This document shows, piece by piece, positions 17,603 to 26,807 of a stretch of DNA of 51,673 bases; within the stretch, counting starts at the first letter, position 1; the number at the start of each line of letters is the position of its first letter. Location: the NCBI GenBank assembly GCA_016879935.1, contig JAACJQ010000422.1, forward strand, positions 1 through 51,673, read 5' to 3'. The notes under the pieces are model-generated. The model ran no database searches, was not told the origin of the DNA, and saw only the letters and a list, made by a program, of their open reading frames with translations. Source of the DNA: Archangiaceae bacterium. Its GTDB lineage: Bacteria > Myxococcota > Myxococcia > Myxococcales > Myxococcaceae. Made by a program: the position numbers and the translations under genes.

Positions 17603-20600
17603 GGCTTCTCCTTCGCGACCCACAGGTTCCAGTTCTCGGAGTCTTCCGGCAGCCGCGTGCCATCGACGACGACCTGTCGCGGCTCGGTGAGGGCCAGCAG
17701 ATCCATCGGCAGGCGGTGCAGGCGCAGGCGCCGGCCCCAGAAGTCGCGGTTCGATTCCTTGCGCTGCTCCATCGCGTCGAGCGACTTCTTCCACAGCGTC
17801 GCCATCACCCGCGGCGTCATCTTCTCGCTCGCTGGCGCGCTGGCTTCCCACTCACGGGTCTGCACGTGCAGCTCGGACAACGCGACGTAGAAGCGATCGA
17901 CCAGCGTCTCGTTCGGGTCGATGACGGTGCGCGCGTTGGCGACGACGGGCGTGTCGATCTCGGGGGGCGGCGGCAGCTGCGACACCTTCAGCAGCGTCGC
18001 GGCCTGCGCGTTCTTGCCACGCACGCGGCCCTGCGAGAGCGCCTGCGCGTCGATCCCAGGGAAGGCCATCTCTCCCGTCACCTTCGGGCGCAGCCCATCG
18101 AGCTCGCCCGTGCCTGGCAGGGGAACGAGTTGCGAGAGGCTGTCGTCGACACCGAAGAGCCCGACGGCCGCGGTTCCACCCACACCACCGATACGCGTCT
18201 CGATGTCGAGGTGCGCGAGCTGGCCGGGCGCGTAGCGTTCCTTCTCGGGCTTCACCGTCACGCCCAGCACGTTGCGGGGTCGCGAGTAGATGAAGACCTC
18301 GGCGCTCTCGAACTGCACCGAGAACCAGCCCTCGACGTCGGTCGGCAGGTCGAAGCTGGCCGACTTCTCCTTGTCGTCGAACTTCGACTCCCACGTGCGC
18401 GCGCCCTGTCGCAGCCACAGCTTCTCGGGCAGCGTGCCGCTCCAGTTCGGGCCGCGGAGCAACTGCACCGTCACCTTCTCACCCGGGTTCACGAGCTGGC
18501 TCGAGGCGCGCAGCCGAATGTCGGGAATCGTCCCCGGGCGCATGCGCAGCTTCGTGGAGCCGAGCACTTCGTTGCCGGCCTTCGCGACGACCGAGAACTC
18601 GTAGCCCTCCATGATCGTCTCCTGCGGGCGCTCGGCTTCGTACTTCTCGGGCGCGTCGACATCGAACGAGACGAAGCCGACCGCTGCGAAGTCGTTGCCT
18701 GCCTCTTCGTCAGCGTTCGTCACCGGGCGCTTCAACTTCACCTTCGTGAGCCGCGAGGTGATGCACGAGATGGCAGCGTCGGGCACGCGACCGCCGTTCT
18801 TCTCGGGGACCCAGGTGAGGCTGACTTCCTTGTCACCGGGCTGGTACTGCCAGAACGCGGTGCGCTGCAGCGTGCCGGACTGAATCGTCGAAGGCAGACA
18901 GTCACGCACGTCGAGCATGCCGTCGGCGAGCGCCTGATCGAGCAGCGGCGGAACGTTGGGCACGCCCTGTGAGCTCTCGTTGAGGCGCGGCAGATCTTCG
19001 TCGTTGAACTGAAAGCTGACGCCGAAGAGGCGCTCTTCTGCGGGCGCGAACTTGAGGCCGCGCAGCACCTTCTCGACACACTCGCTCAAGCGAGACGGCG
19101 CGCCGGCGATTCCGGCGATCGCTCCCGACGCGCGCACGTGCAGGCCGTACGAGACGCCACCACCTTCTTCACCGACGTAGCGCGTGCAGCTGGCGAGCGC
19201 GGTCTCGGCGCGATCGAACGTGAGGCGATCGGCCAGGCTCACTTCGTCTTCGGCGAGGCGATCGTTCAGGTCGGTGCGGGTGACGGGGTCGGCTTTGGGC
19301 GGCGGGCGAAAGGGCAGGGCGGGAATGATGACGTTCACCGCAGGGCCGGGGTCGAGCTGCAGCGTGGCAACGCCGTCTTCGTCCGAGGTGGCGACGACGC
19401 CCTTGTCGGTCGGCTCCCAGAGGCGCTTCACGAGCAGGTCGGTGTTCGAGAGCACGCGGCCGTCGGCGGTCGTGGCGCGCAGGTAGAGGCGGTTGTTGAA
19501 CCCCTCGACGAGCCCATCACGCAGCTCGCTCACGGCGGTGACGGCGATGGCGTCTTCGCTCAGCATCACGTCGGCCGAGCCTTCGACCCTGTCTCCAGAT
19601 GGATCGACTGCCGAGATCGCCGCGGTGAGGTGCGCTTCGCCCTGCAGGTCTTCGGGAATCGCGGGCAGGTCGACCGAGAACGAGCCCGACTTGTCCGTCT
19701 CGGCCTGCTTCGGGAGCGCCGAGCCATCGACCCACGACGTCGGCGCGGGCCATGCGCCCGAGGTGCTCCACTGCAGCTCGATCTTCGCGTTCGCGACCGG
19801 AGCGCCAGAGCTGTACTTCACCTCGCCACGCAGCTCGGGCCGCTCGTTGCGGCGGTAGTACGGCTTCGAGGTCGACGCCTCGACGCGGAAGCGGGGCAGG
19901 GTGAAGGGCTTCACGGTGAACGAGCGCGACTCCGAGGCCGGGCCGCTGCTCCAGCTCACGTTCCACGTGCCGCTCTGCGCCTGCGAGTCGAGCGGGAAGC
20001 TGCCGCGCACCACGCCCCACTCACCGGCGGGCGCCTTCTCTTCGAGCAGCACTTCTCCGTTCGGGTCGGTGACGCGCCAGACGCCGGGGCGGCCATCGAG
20101 CGGCGCGAGCGTGCCGGCGTGCAGCACCAGCGCGCGGAACTGCACCGTGTTTCCAGGCTCGAACAGCGGGCGATCGGTCAGCACGTGAATGCGTGCAGGC
20201 GCGAAGAGGGGAAGCGCCGCGTCGACCGAGGTCTCGCCGAGCGACGAGTTCACCTTGGTGCGCAGCAGGTAGTCGCCGTCGTTCACCGTGGGAATGGTCA
20301 CGGTCGCGGTGCGCATGGCGCCGGCCTCTTTCCAGCCGTCTTTCGGCGTCAGCACCTGCTCACCCGAGGGGCCGACCAGCGACACCTGCGGCGTGAAGCG
20401 CGACATCGAGGCGGTCTGCTGCAGATCAGACGGGCCTACGGTGTACGCGGCGAAGACCTCGACCGTGACCGTGCCTTCGGCGCCGCGCACGAGCGAGCCG
20501 GTGTTGAGCTGCACGAGCTGGCGAAGCTCTCCATCGGGGCACTCGTCGAGCCACAGGCCGTGCGCGAAGCCCGTCGACAGGCACGTGCGCGAGGCGATGA

Positions 20601-20676
20601 CGGCGAGAACGAGGCCGATGATGGCGAAGGCGATGAGCGGCCCTTTGCGCACCGCGCCGCGGAGTGGTTGGGTCAT
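17599..20676 (-). CDS. alpha-2-macroglobulin-like protein, N-terminal half (MG domains)
   Basis: The product is 1025 residues. ATG 20676 is supported by an upstream GAGGGGAA and gives a membrane anchor (GPLIAFAIIGLVLAVIASRT). Macroglobulin MG domains follow, with the family hallmark HVLTDRPLFEPGNTVQFRAL and later FTLPRFRVEASTSKPYYRRN. Two unusual Cys-flanked segments lie at about 480-560 (GLHVRASGAIAGI, LSECVEKVLRGLKFAP) and 590-650 (AAISCITSRLTKVKLKRP). They resemble the AgmX/PglI C-terminal or TonB-C-like domain of myxobacteria. More MG-type sequence follows (PEKERYAPGQLAHLDIET). With the overlapping downstream gene it forms one bipartite alpha-2-macroglobulin, split roughly before the thioester-domain half. 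Confidence 0.82.
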   Translation of the reverse strand: MTQPLRGAVRKGPLIAFAIIGLVLAVIASRTCLSTGFAHGLWLDECPDGELRQLVQLNTGSLVRGAEGTVTVEVFAAYTVGPSDLQQTASMSRFTPQVSLVGPSGEQVLTPKDGWKEAGAMRTATVTIPTVNDGDYLLRTKVNSSLGETSVDAALPLFAPARIHVLTDRPLFEPGNTVQFRALVLHAGTLAPLDGRPGVWRVTDPNGEVLLEEKAPAGEWGVVRGSFPLDSQAQSGTWNVSWSSGPASESRSFTVKPFTLPRFRVEASTSKPYYRRNERPELRGEVKYSSGAPVANAKIELQWSTSGAWPAPTSWVDGSALPKQAETDKSGSFSVDLPAIPEDLQGEAHLTAAISAVDPSGDRVEGSADVMLSEDAIAVTAVSELRDGLVEGFNNRLYLRATTADGRVLSNTDLLVKRLWEPTDKGVVATSDEDGVATLQLDPGPAVNVIIPALPFRPPPKADPVTRTDLNDRLAEDEVSLADRLTFDRAETALASCTRYVGEEGGGVSYGLHVRASGAIAGIAGAPSRLSECVEKVLRGLKFAPAEERLFGVSFQFNDEDLPRLNESSQGVPNVPPLLDQALADGMLDVRDCLPSTIQSGTLQRTAFWQYQPGDKEVSLTWVPEKNGGRVPDAAISCITSRLTKVKLKRPVTNADEEAGNDFAAVGFVSFDVDAPEKYEAERPQETIMEGYEFSVVAKAGNEVLGSTKLRMRPGTIPDIRLRASSQLVNPGEKVTVQLLRGPNWSGTLPEKLWLRQGARTWESKFDDKEKSASFDLPTDVEGWFSVQFESAEVFIYSRPRNVLGVTVKPEKERYAPGQLAHLDIETRIGGVGGTAAVGLFGVDDSLSQLVPLPGTGELDGLRPKVTGEMAFPGIDAQALSQGRVRGKNAQAATLLKVSQLPPPPEIDTPVVANARTVIDPNETLVDRFYVALSELHVQTREWEASAPASEKMTPRVMATLWKKSLDAMEQRKESNRDFWGRRLRLHRLPMDLLALTEPRQVVVDGTRLPEDSENWNLWVAKEKP

Positions 20677-20787
20677 GGTGGTTCCCCTCGAGCTGAAGCG
20701 CCCGAAGTCTATGCGCAGGACGCCGCGGGGTGTCGGGAAGTTCCAGACGCGCAGCAATCACCCGTCAAGGAGCGCGTAGAAGGAGTC

Positions 20788-21165
20788 ATGCGGCCTCTGC
20801 TCAACCTGCTGTGGGCGGTGCTCGGTGGTGGAATCGTGACGGCGCTCGAGTACGTGCTCGCGGGCCTGGTGTTGTGCCTCACCATCGTCGGCATTCCTTT
20901 CGGGCTTCAGTGCTTCAAGCTCGCCGGGCTCGCGCTGTTCCCGTTCGGGAAGGACTTCGACGATTCGAGGCCGCGCGGCGTGACGAACCTGCCGCTCAAC
21001 ATCATCTGGTTCCTGCTCGCCGGCGTGTGGATCTGCATCACGCATCTGACGCTCGCGCTCGGCCTCGCGGTCAGCATCATCGGCATTCCCTTTGCGCTGC
21101 AGCACGTGAAGCTCGCGATGCTGGCCCTCATGCCCTTCGGCGTCACCGTGCGCGAGGTGCGTTAG
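20788..21165 (+). CDS. yccF: YccF family inner-membrane protein
   Basis: The product is 125 residues. The two-repeat structure of the YccF (DUF307) family is visible: LTIVGIPFGLQCFKLAGLAL with FPFG in the first half, and SIIGIPFALQHVKLAMLALM with PFG in the second. Each repeat has about two membrane helices. AAGGAG lies directly upstream at good spacing. The gene is divergent from the alpha-2-macroglobulin pair. The function is unknown; the family is widespread in the inner membrane. Confidence 0.9.
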   Translation: MRPLLNLLWAVLGGGIVTALEYVLAGLVLCLTIVGIPFGLQCFKLAGLALFPFGKDFDDSRPRGVTNLPLNIIWFLLAGVWICITHLTLALGLAVSIIGIPFALQHVKLAMLALMPFGVTVREVR

Positions 21166-21176
21166 TCGGTTTGGAA

Positions 21177-21204
21177 TTGGGCGGGTGGCTGAAGACGCGA
21201 TAGA
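21177..21204 (+). promoter_or_regulatory. putative sigma70-type promoter before the Gly-linker lipoprotein
   Basis: TTGGGC (21177-21182) and GATAGA (21199-21204) are separated by 16 bases and lie 33 bases upstream of the GTG start, in the short gap behind yccF. The hexamers match the consensus only moderately. Confidence 0.25.
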
Positions 21205-21236
21205 GCGGCGACCCTCAACGCCCTGGGGGGTACTCC

Positions 21237-23858
21237 GTGATTCGCAAGACCATCGCCTTCGCCGCTCTCGTGTTGTCCGCCTGTCCACCTCCGGTCACCG
21301 ATGAGTGTGGAACGGGGTTGCCCGCGTGTGGTTCGGGGCTCACGTGCGTCGCGGGGAAGTGCACGGCCGCTGGAGGTGGCTCTGCTGGAGGCCAGGTGAC
21401 GGCCGGTGGGAGCGCCGGCGGTCAGGTCACGGCGGGTGGTTCAGCGGGAGGCATGACTGCGGGTGGCACGACCGCGGGTGGTTCGGCCGGTGGCATGACG
21501 GCGGGCGGCATGGCGGCAGGTGGCTCGGCAGGTGGAATGTCGGCTCCGCTCTGTGACGGTGGCTGCGAGACCTGGGCCGTGTGCAACGGCGCGATCGTCG
21601 GGGGCCGCTGCGAGAACGGCGTTCTGTCGGTCGTGGAGCCCGTCGAAGGCGGCTCGTACGACGCAGGTGCGCCGCTGCCGCTGCTCGCGTCGCTGGTGTT
21701 GCCTGATGGCGGGGCGTGGCCGACGGTGCTGCGCATTCCTGCCACCACGAGCTGGGGGCAGACGGCGCAGGTGCTCAGCGGCACTGCCACCACCATCACT
21801 GGCGCTGCAACTGCGGGTGCCGGCCTCGTCAGCGTCGGGTGGGACGGCGGGCCGTCGGTGCAGCGCAACCTCTCGTTCGTCTCGTGCACGGCGACGTGTG
21901 AGGGCTTCCAGCGTTGTGTCAGCACCACCGCCGGAGGGTTCTGCGCGACCTTGCCGCTGACCGTCAGCATCACCACGCCTGCGGCCGACGGCACCACGAC
22001 GAACGACGCCGGGCTCCAGGTGCAGGTCACCATCACGTCTGCCGATGGCGGCATGCCTTCGTCGGTGCCGGTCGCCGGCCCCGGCATGGCGGTGATCGCC
22101 TCGCGCGACACGGCCACCTCGAGCACGTACACGGCGAGCCTCACGCTTGCGACGCCCGACGGCACGAAGACGATCGTCGCCGGCTGGGACGCGGGCGTTG
22201 GCTTCTCGGCGCAGCGCTCGCTCATCTTCGATTCGACGCCTCCGACGGTGACGGTGGTGGTTCAGCCTCCGACGCGCGCTGCGCACGAGCAGGACCCGAC
22301 GGCGCCGAACCTGTGGAAGAAGGACGAGTCGGCGCTGGTCGCCGTGACGGTGACCGACGCGACCTCGCCCGTGCAGCCCGTGACGCCCGCGATGGTGATG
22401 GCGCCCGGTGGTTCGACGGCGATTGCCGCGCCCGGCGCGTGCACGAGCTGCACGCCCGCGACTGGCAATGCCCAGACCGGGTGCACCTGCTTCCGCGTTC
22501 CCCTCGAGCGCGCGACCATCGCTGGAGCGCGTGGCCCCGTGACGGTGGGCGTCGTGGGCGCCCTCGATGGCCCCGGGAACGCCGGCAACGGCACCAGCCC
22601 GAGCTTCACGGTGACCCGCTTCAAGTGGGCTCGGACCTTCCCCGGAGCCGTCGCACGGCCGGTCGCGGTCGGTGATGGCGGCGTCGTGTTCGCTGCCGCG
22701 TCGGACATGTCGAACGGGCGCCTCACGGCGTTGACCTCCGACGGCACCGTGTTGTGGGCGGTGAGCGACGCTGGCGTGGTGACGACGGGCCCCGCAGTCG
22801 GCGCCTCGGTGTGGGTTGGCACGAAGAGCGGCGCCGACGTCGCGATGTCGCCGTTCTCGCTGGCGGGTGCTCCCCAGGCGCAGCGCGCCGTCTTCAGCGC
22901 AGGCAACGGCTTCGAGGGCGACTTCGCGCTCACGCCCGCGATTCAGTCGGGCATGACGTACGAGACTCCGATCGCCATGCGTGAAGGCTCCAACAACCTC
23001 ATCGCCTGCGGGCCGGCCACGGTGGGTCGCGCGACCTCGATGGCGAGCGGTACCCCGGTCGTCGTGGCCCGCACGGGAATGACTGGCGGCGTCGAGGTCT
23101 TCATCAACCGCGGCGGTACGAGCGACCTCGCGAAGTACACCTACAACAACGCGTGGCTCGGCAACGGCACCAACACGCTCTCGGCGACGAGCATCTACGG
23201 CGTCGTCAGCCTGGCGACCGGCCCGACCTTCTTGAGCGGCAGCGGCGGCGCCATGAACGACGGCATGGTGATGCTCACGTTGAACGCGGTCGCGGCCGAT
23301 CTCACGAGCGTGTCGCCCTCGAAGGCGCCCACCGCTTCGCCGACGACCGAAGCGCCATATGGCCCCAGCGCGGTCGGCGCCGGCTTCCTCTACGCCGGCA
23401 ACGCGGGTGGAGCGCTTCGACGCTTCGCGATCGGCAGCACGAACCTGCTCACCGGCATGCGCGACGAGGTGACGGGCCTTGGCGATCTCTCGAAGTCGAC
23501 GCCGGTGCTCGGCAAGGGCGGCCTCGTCTATGCCGTCAACGGCGCGGGCAACGTGAAGGCCGTGCAGTTCTCGAGCTCGGTGAACAGCGTGCTCTGGAGC
23601 GCGAACGACTTCGTCTCGGCGGCCGACGGCATCGGCCAGGCCGCGCTCGACGTGGTGCGTGACGCGACCGGCGCTGCGCAGTGCTCGCGCGGGCTGGGCG
23701 TGTTGTACGTGCCGACGGTTGCCGCTGGAGTGGCGACGGTGACGGCGGTGATCGTCGACTCGCCCGGCCTCGACCCGCTCGCGCCGTGGCCGAAGTACCA
23801 GCGTGACAACCGCAACTCGGGCTTCGCTGACTCCACCTCGCCAGCTGCCTGCCCGTGA
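21237..23858 (+). CDS. Gly-linker lipoprotein with beta-propeller-like C-terminal part
   Basis: The product is 873 residues with a GTG start. The signal MIRKTIAFAALVLSAC carries a lipobox, and a short Cys-rich knot follows (DECGTGLPACGSGLTCVAGKC). A 55-residue Gly/Ala/Ser linker comes next, then a second Cys cluster (LCDGGCETWAVCNGAIVGGRC) and Ig-like repeats ending in phrases such as VSVGWDGG and IVAGWDAG. The C-terminal half has PQQ/propeller-like blades with VVFAAASDMSNGRLTALTSD and the ending PWPKYQRDNRNSGFA, typical of secreted PQQ-like propellers. It is probably displayed at the outer membrane; ligand and role are unknown. Confidence 0.78.
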   Translation: MIRKTIAFAALVLSACPPPVTDECGTGLPACGSGLTCVAGKCTAAGGGSAGGQVTAGGSAGGQVTAGGSAGGMTAGGTTAGGSAGGMTAGGMAAGGSAGGMSAPLCDGGCETWAVCNGAIVGGRCENGVLSVVEPVEGGSYDAGAPLPLLASLVLPDGGAWPTVLRIPATTSWGQTAQVLSGTATTITGAATAGAGLVSVGWDGGPSVQRNLSFVSCTATCEGFQRCVSTTAGGFCATLPLTVSITTPAADGTTTNDAGLQVQVTITSADGGMPSSVPVAGPGMAVIASRDTATSSTYTASLTLATPDGTKTIVAGWDAGVGFSAQRSLIFDSTPPTVTVVVQPPTRAAHEQDPTAPNLWKKDESALVAVTVTDATSPVQPVTPAMVMAPGGSTAIAAPGACTSCTPATGNAQTGCTCFRVPLERATIAGARGPVTVGVVGALDGPGNAGNGTSPSFTVTRFKWARTFPGAVARPVAVGDGGVVFAAASDMSNGRLTALTSDGTVLWAVSDAGVVTTGPAVGASVWVGTKSGADVAMSPFSLAGAPQAQRAVFSAGNGFEGDFALTPAIQSGMTYETPIAMREGSNNLIACGPATVGRATSMASGTPVVVARTGMTGGVEVFINRGGTSDLAKYTYNNAWLGNGTNTLSATSIYGVVSLATGPTFLSGSGGAMNDGMVMLTLNAVAADLTSVSPSKAPTASPTTEAPYGPSAVGAGFLYAGNAGGALRRFAIGSTNLLTGMRDEVTGLGDLSKSTPVLGKGGLVYAVNGAGNVKAVQFSSSVNSVLWSANDFVSAADGIGQAALDVVRDATGAAQCSRGLGVLYVPTVAAGVATVTAVIVDSPGLDPLAPWPKYQRDNRNSGFADSTSPAACP
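21372..21536 (+). repeat. coding Gly-rich linker repeat
   Basis: Codons 46-100 of the lipoprotein consist of near-repeats of GGSAGG joined by QVTA, MTA, TTA or MAA. At DNA level the first units (GGTGGCTCTGCTGGAGGC and relatives) differ at synonymous sites, so the array is older than the 18-bp repeat in the ABC operon. It probably serves as a flexible stalk above the lipid anchor. Confidence 0.8.
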
Positions 23859-23862
23859 CGCG

Positions 23863-24639
23863 ATGCGGGGGCTGAGCGTCAACGGCTTCGTCATCACCGA
23901 GACGCTCGGCTCGGGGCGCGCGGGCGTGCTGTACCTCGCCCGCCACCCCGACACCGGCCAGGAGGCCATCATCTGCCTCACCGCCGGCGGCGACGACGGG
24001 CAGACCGCGAAGGTGTTTCTCGAAGAGGCCACCTCGCTGCGCCCCGCGACGAGGGAGCTGTCTCGCGCACGGACGAGCGATGGCCGGGCGGCGATGTTGG
24101 CGGTGCTCCCCAGGCTGCCGTCGGAGGCGAAGACGCTGCCGCTCCCCGGCGCGGGCAACACGCGTTTTCCCGAGACCGAGCTGCTGCCGTCACGCCGCCC
24201 CAGTCGGCTTCCGGCAGTGCTCCTCGTCATCGGCCTGCTCGTGCTCGGCGTTGGCATCGGGTTGGTCGTGCTGCAGCGGGGGCAGGGCGGTGACGCGGTG
24301 ACGCCGCCCAGCGCGCCCGCCGCGCCGCCCGCAGCCGTTTCACAGGTGGCTCCACCAGGCGCGCTCGAGCCCGTCGTTCTTCCGCAGCCGGCATCGAAGG
24401 CGGAGCGATCGAAGAAGCCGAGACCGGCCGTGTGTGACGCAGCGTGGCGACGCGCCGCCGAGGCCGAGCTCATCAGCCTCAAACGCACCGTCGCAGGGCG
24501 GAACGATGACCGGCTCTTCAGGCGCTACGAAAAGGCCGAGGAGTCGGTGATGCTTCGGATGCAGGCGATGGACACGCCCACGGAGTGCGCACAGGTGAAC
24601 GCCACGCTCGATGCGCTCATCGAGAAGTACGGCGACTGA
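23863..24639 (+). CDS. kinase N-lobe remnant fused to membrane anchor and exported tail
   Basis: The product is 258 residues and starts four bases after the previous stop. Residues about 3-65 look like the first strands of a Hanks-type kinase (VNGFVITETLGSGRAGVLYL, then ARHPDTGQEAIICL). The glycine loop is visible, but the ATP-anchoring Lys position is hydrophobic. There is no HRD loop, no DFG and no C-lobe. A membrane helix (about 114-136, VLLVIGLLVLGVGIGLVVL) leads to a Pro/Ala linker. A C-terminal helical domain follows with two Cys (AVCDAAW and TECAQVN). It cannot be a catalytic kinase; a truncated pseudokinase or scaffold is inferred. Confidence 0.65.
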   Translation: MRGLSVNGFVITETLGSGRAGVLYLARHPDTGQEAIICLTAGGDDGQTAKVFLEEATSLRPATRELSRARTSDGRAAMLAVLPRLPSEAKTLPLPGAGNTRFPETELLPSRRPSRLPAVLLVIGLLVLGVGIGLVVLQRGQGGDAVTPPSAPAAPPAAVSQVAPPGALEPVVLPQPASKAERSKKPRPAVCDAAWRRAAEAELISLKRTVAGRNDDRLFRRYEKAEESVMLRMQAMDTPTECAQVNATLDALIEKYGD

Positions 24640-24759
24640 GACGACACGGACTCCGCGGAATCCAGCCGAGTCGTGGTGGCCGGGTCAGCGGAGTCACCTT
24701 CCGACCCGTGTCTCGTCTGCTCGCGCTCGTGTGAAACGGCTCGGAGCGCGACCTCGACT

Positions 24760-26730
24760 TCACGGCGCCGCAACGACCAGCACCTGGCCGCGCTTCAGCT
24801 TGCTCGTGCCCAGGTTGTTCCAGCTCTTCAGGTCGGTCACCGACGCGCCGTATTTCTGGGCGATCGACCACAACGAATCACCCGACTCGACCGTGTGCTT
24901 CGTGCCCTTCGCCGCCACGACCTTCGGCGTCTCGGTCTTCACGGGCGCCTGGGGCGCTGCGCTCGCCACCGTCGCAGCGGGCGCACTCGTCGCGGCTGCA
25001 TTGTTCGTCAGGTCCGCCTTCGGGTCCGGCCAGATGACGAGCGCGAGGCCGACCTTCAGCCGGTTGCTCGTCAGCACCTCGTTCCACGCCTTCATCTCGG
25101 CGACGCGGACGTCGAAGCGGCGGGCGATCGTCCACAACGAGTCGCCCTTCGCCACGCCGTACGTCACCTTCGTCTTGCCGCCTTCGGTCTCGACCGTCAC
25201 CGTGCCGCCGGTGACCGTCTTGCCCGAGCCGGTCTGCGTGCCCGCGGGAATCTCGTCTTCGGGCCTCGCCGCCGACAAGCCGCTGCGTCGTGCGCGCGCG
25301 ACCTGTCGCTCCAGGGCAGTGTCAGCCTTGCCGGCCTTCATCGCGGTCGCGCTCGGCACGGGCACCACGAGGTCGGTTCCCAGCCGCAGTGAGCGCGCGC
25401 TGGTGAGCCCGTTCATGCGCATGATCGCCTCCTGCGCGGAGTGGTGCTTGAGCGCGATCTTCGACAGCGTGTCGCCCTTCTCGACGCGGTGAATCTTGAA
25501 GTGCAGGCGCTCCTGCGGCGCGTACTTGCCGAAGGTCTCGTCGAAGGCGGCCTTCCTCCCTTTGGGAATGCGCAGCACGTACGGCTGCTCTGGCGTCGCG
25601 GGAGGCGTGCACCACCGCTTGAGCTCGGGGTTCAGCTCGCTCAAGGCGTCGAGGCTCACGCCCGCGCTCGTCGCCAGCACCTCGAGATCGACCGAGTCGG
25701 TCAGCGACACCTCGTCGAACTCGAACGGCCCCTCGGGCTCGAACTCGTCAGCCGAGAACCCGAACGCCTCTGGGTGGCGCGCCACCAGCGCACAGGCGAT
25801 CAGCTTGGGCACATAGTGCTTCGTCTCCTTCGCGAAGCCGTGCTTCATCTCGGAGAGCTCCCAGAAGTCGCGCGTGCCAGAGCGCTCGATCATGTTGCGC
25901 ACGCGCCCGCCGCCGGTGTTGTAGCCAGCCCACGCGAGGTACCAGTGCCCGAGCGTCTGGTAGAGCAGGGCGAGGTAGTCGGCGGCTGCGTTCGTCGCCT
26001 TGATCGGGTCTCGGCGCTCGTCGACCCAGAAGTCTTCTTTGAGGCGGAACATCTTCGCGGTGCCGGGAATGAACTGCCACGGCCCGACGGCGCGCGCCCA
26101 CGACTTCGCCTGCGTGTTGAAGCCGCTCTCGATCATCGCGAGGTACACGGTGTCTCGCGGCAGGCCCTTCGACTCGAGAATGGGCTGCATCAACGGAATG
26201 TAGCGGTGGCTGCGGCTCATCCACCGGCGGAACCACTTGCGGCCGGGCCCCTGGAAGAAGCGAATGTACTGGGCCACCAGCGGGTGCATCTCGACGGGAA
26301 TGTCGTAGCGGTCGCGCACCAGCGAGACGTCGAAGGTCGACACGTCGCCGACGACGCCCAGCTCGAAGGGCAGCTCGGCGCCGCTCCACTCGGCCTGCTC
26401 GAGCGCCTGATCGAGCCGATCGCGGAGCAACGAGCCGGTGCCCAGCTGCTGCACCGTGGTGCGAACGGCGGTGTCGGCAGAGGCCTGTGCGGGTGCTTCG
26501 ATCGACTGCTCCTCGAGCGCCTTCATGGCGTCGAGCTCGGCGTCGGGGTCGTCTTCTTCGTCGTCGACCGGTTTGGGCGCTGCGAGAGGCGGTGGAGGGG
26601 CCGTGTCGACCGCCGACGCTCCTGCATCAGCCTCGACGGTCACCTGCGCGACGAGCCGCATGCCCGGCGGGGGCGGCGGCATCGGCACGTCGGGCACGGC
26701 CAGGATGAAGAGGACGGCGGTGGCGAGCAT
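24760..26730 (-). CDS. membrane-bound lytic murein transglycosylase D-like, with three LysM domains
   Basis: The product is 656 residues. The N-terminus MLATAVLFILAV is a signal sequence, followed by a Pro/Ala/Asp-rich linker. The SLT (goose-lysozyme-type) domain runs from about 180 to 320, with catalytic Glu201 in LAMIESGFN, then AVGPWQFIPGTAKMF and the substrate-groove AWAGYNTGGGRVRNMI. Three LysM modules follow, each with a hallmark segment: VEKGDTLSKIALKH, VAKGDSLWTIARRFDV and VESGDSLWSIAQKYGA. The enzyme cleaves the glycan strand to 1,6-anhydro-muropeptides in the periplasm. E. coli MltD has two LysM domains, so this is a longer relative. No clear ribosome-binding site is seen. Confidence 0.92.
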   Translation of the reverse strand: MLATAVLFILAVPDVPMPPPPPGMRLVAQVTVEADAGASAVDTAPPPPLAAPKPVDDEEDDPDAELDAMKALEEQSIEAPAQASADTAVRTTVQQLGTGSLLRDRLDQALEQAEWSGAELPFELGVVGDVSTFDVSLVRDRYDIPVEMHPLVAQYIRFFQGPGRKWFRRWMSRSHRYIPLMQPILESKGLPRDTVYLAMIESGFNTQAKSWARAVGPWQFIPGTAKMFRLKEDFWVDERRDPIKATNAAADYLALLYQTLGHWYLAWAGYNTGGGRVRNMIERSGTRDFWELSEMKHGFAKETKHYVPKLIACALVARHPEAFGFSADEFEPEGPFEFDEVSLTDSVDLEVLATSAGVSLDALSELNPELKRWCTPPATPEQPYVLRIPKGRKAAFDETFGKYAPQERLHFKIHRVEKGDTLSKIALKHHSAQEAIMRMNGLTSARSLRLGTDLVVPVPSATAMKAGKADTALERQVARARRSGLSAARPEDEIPAGTQTGSGKTVTGGTVTVETEGGKTKVTYGVAKGDSLWTIARRFDVRVAEMKAWNEVLTSNRLKVGLALVIWPDPKADLTNNAAATSAPAATVASAAPQAPVKTETPKVVAAKGTKHTVESGDSLWSIAQKYGASVTDLKSWNNLGTSKLKRGQVLVVAAP

Positions 26731-26807
26731 CGGAGGGCGGAAAAGCAGCTTATGGAAGTGCTGTCACACCGCAAACGCACGACCCGGCCATTTCACTCCG
26801 CGGCGCA

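Noticed and set aside
21441-24488. 1015-codon open frame on the minus strand
   Set aside because: It lies opposite a well-supported lipoprotein gene and the kinase-remnant gene, and consists of Arg/Ala/His-rich sequence without recognisable domains.
24649-24695. Inverted repeat GACTCCGC / GCGGAGTC between convergent genes as a terminator
   Set aside because: The loop would be 31 bases and no T-tract follows on either strand.
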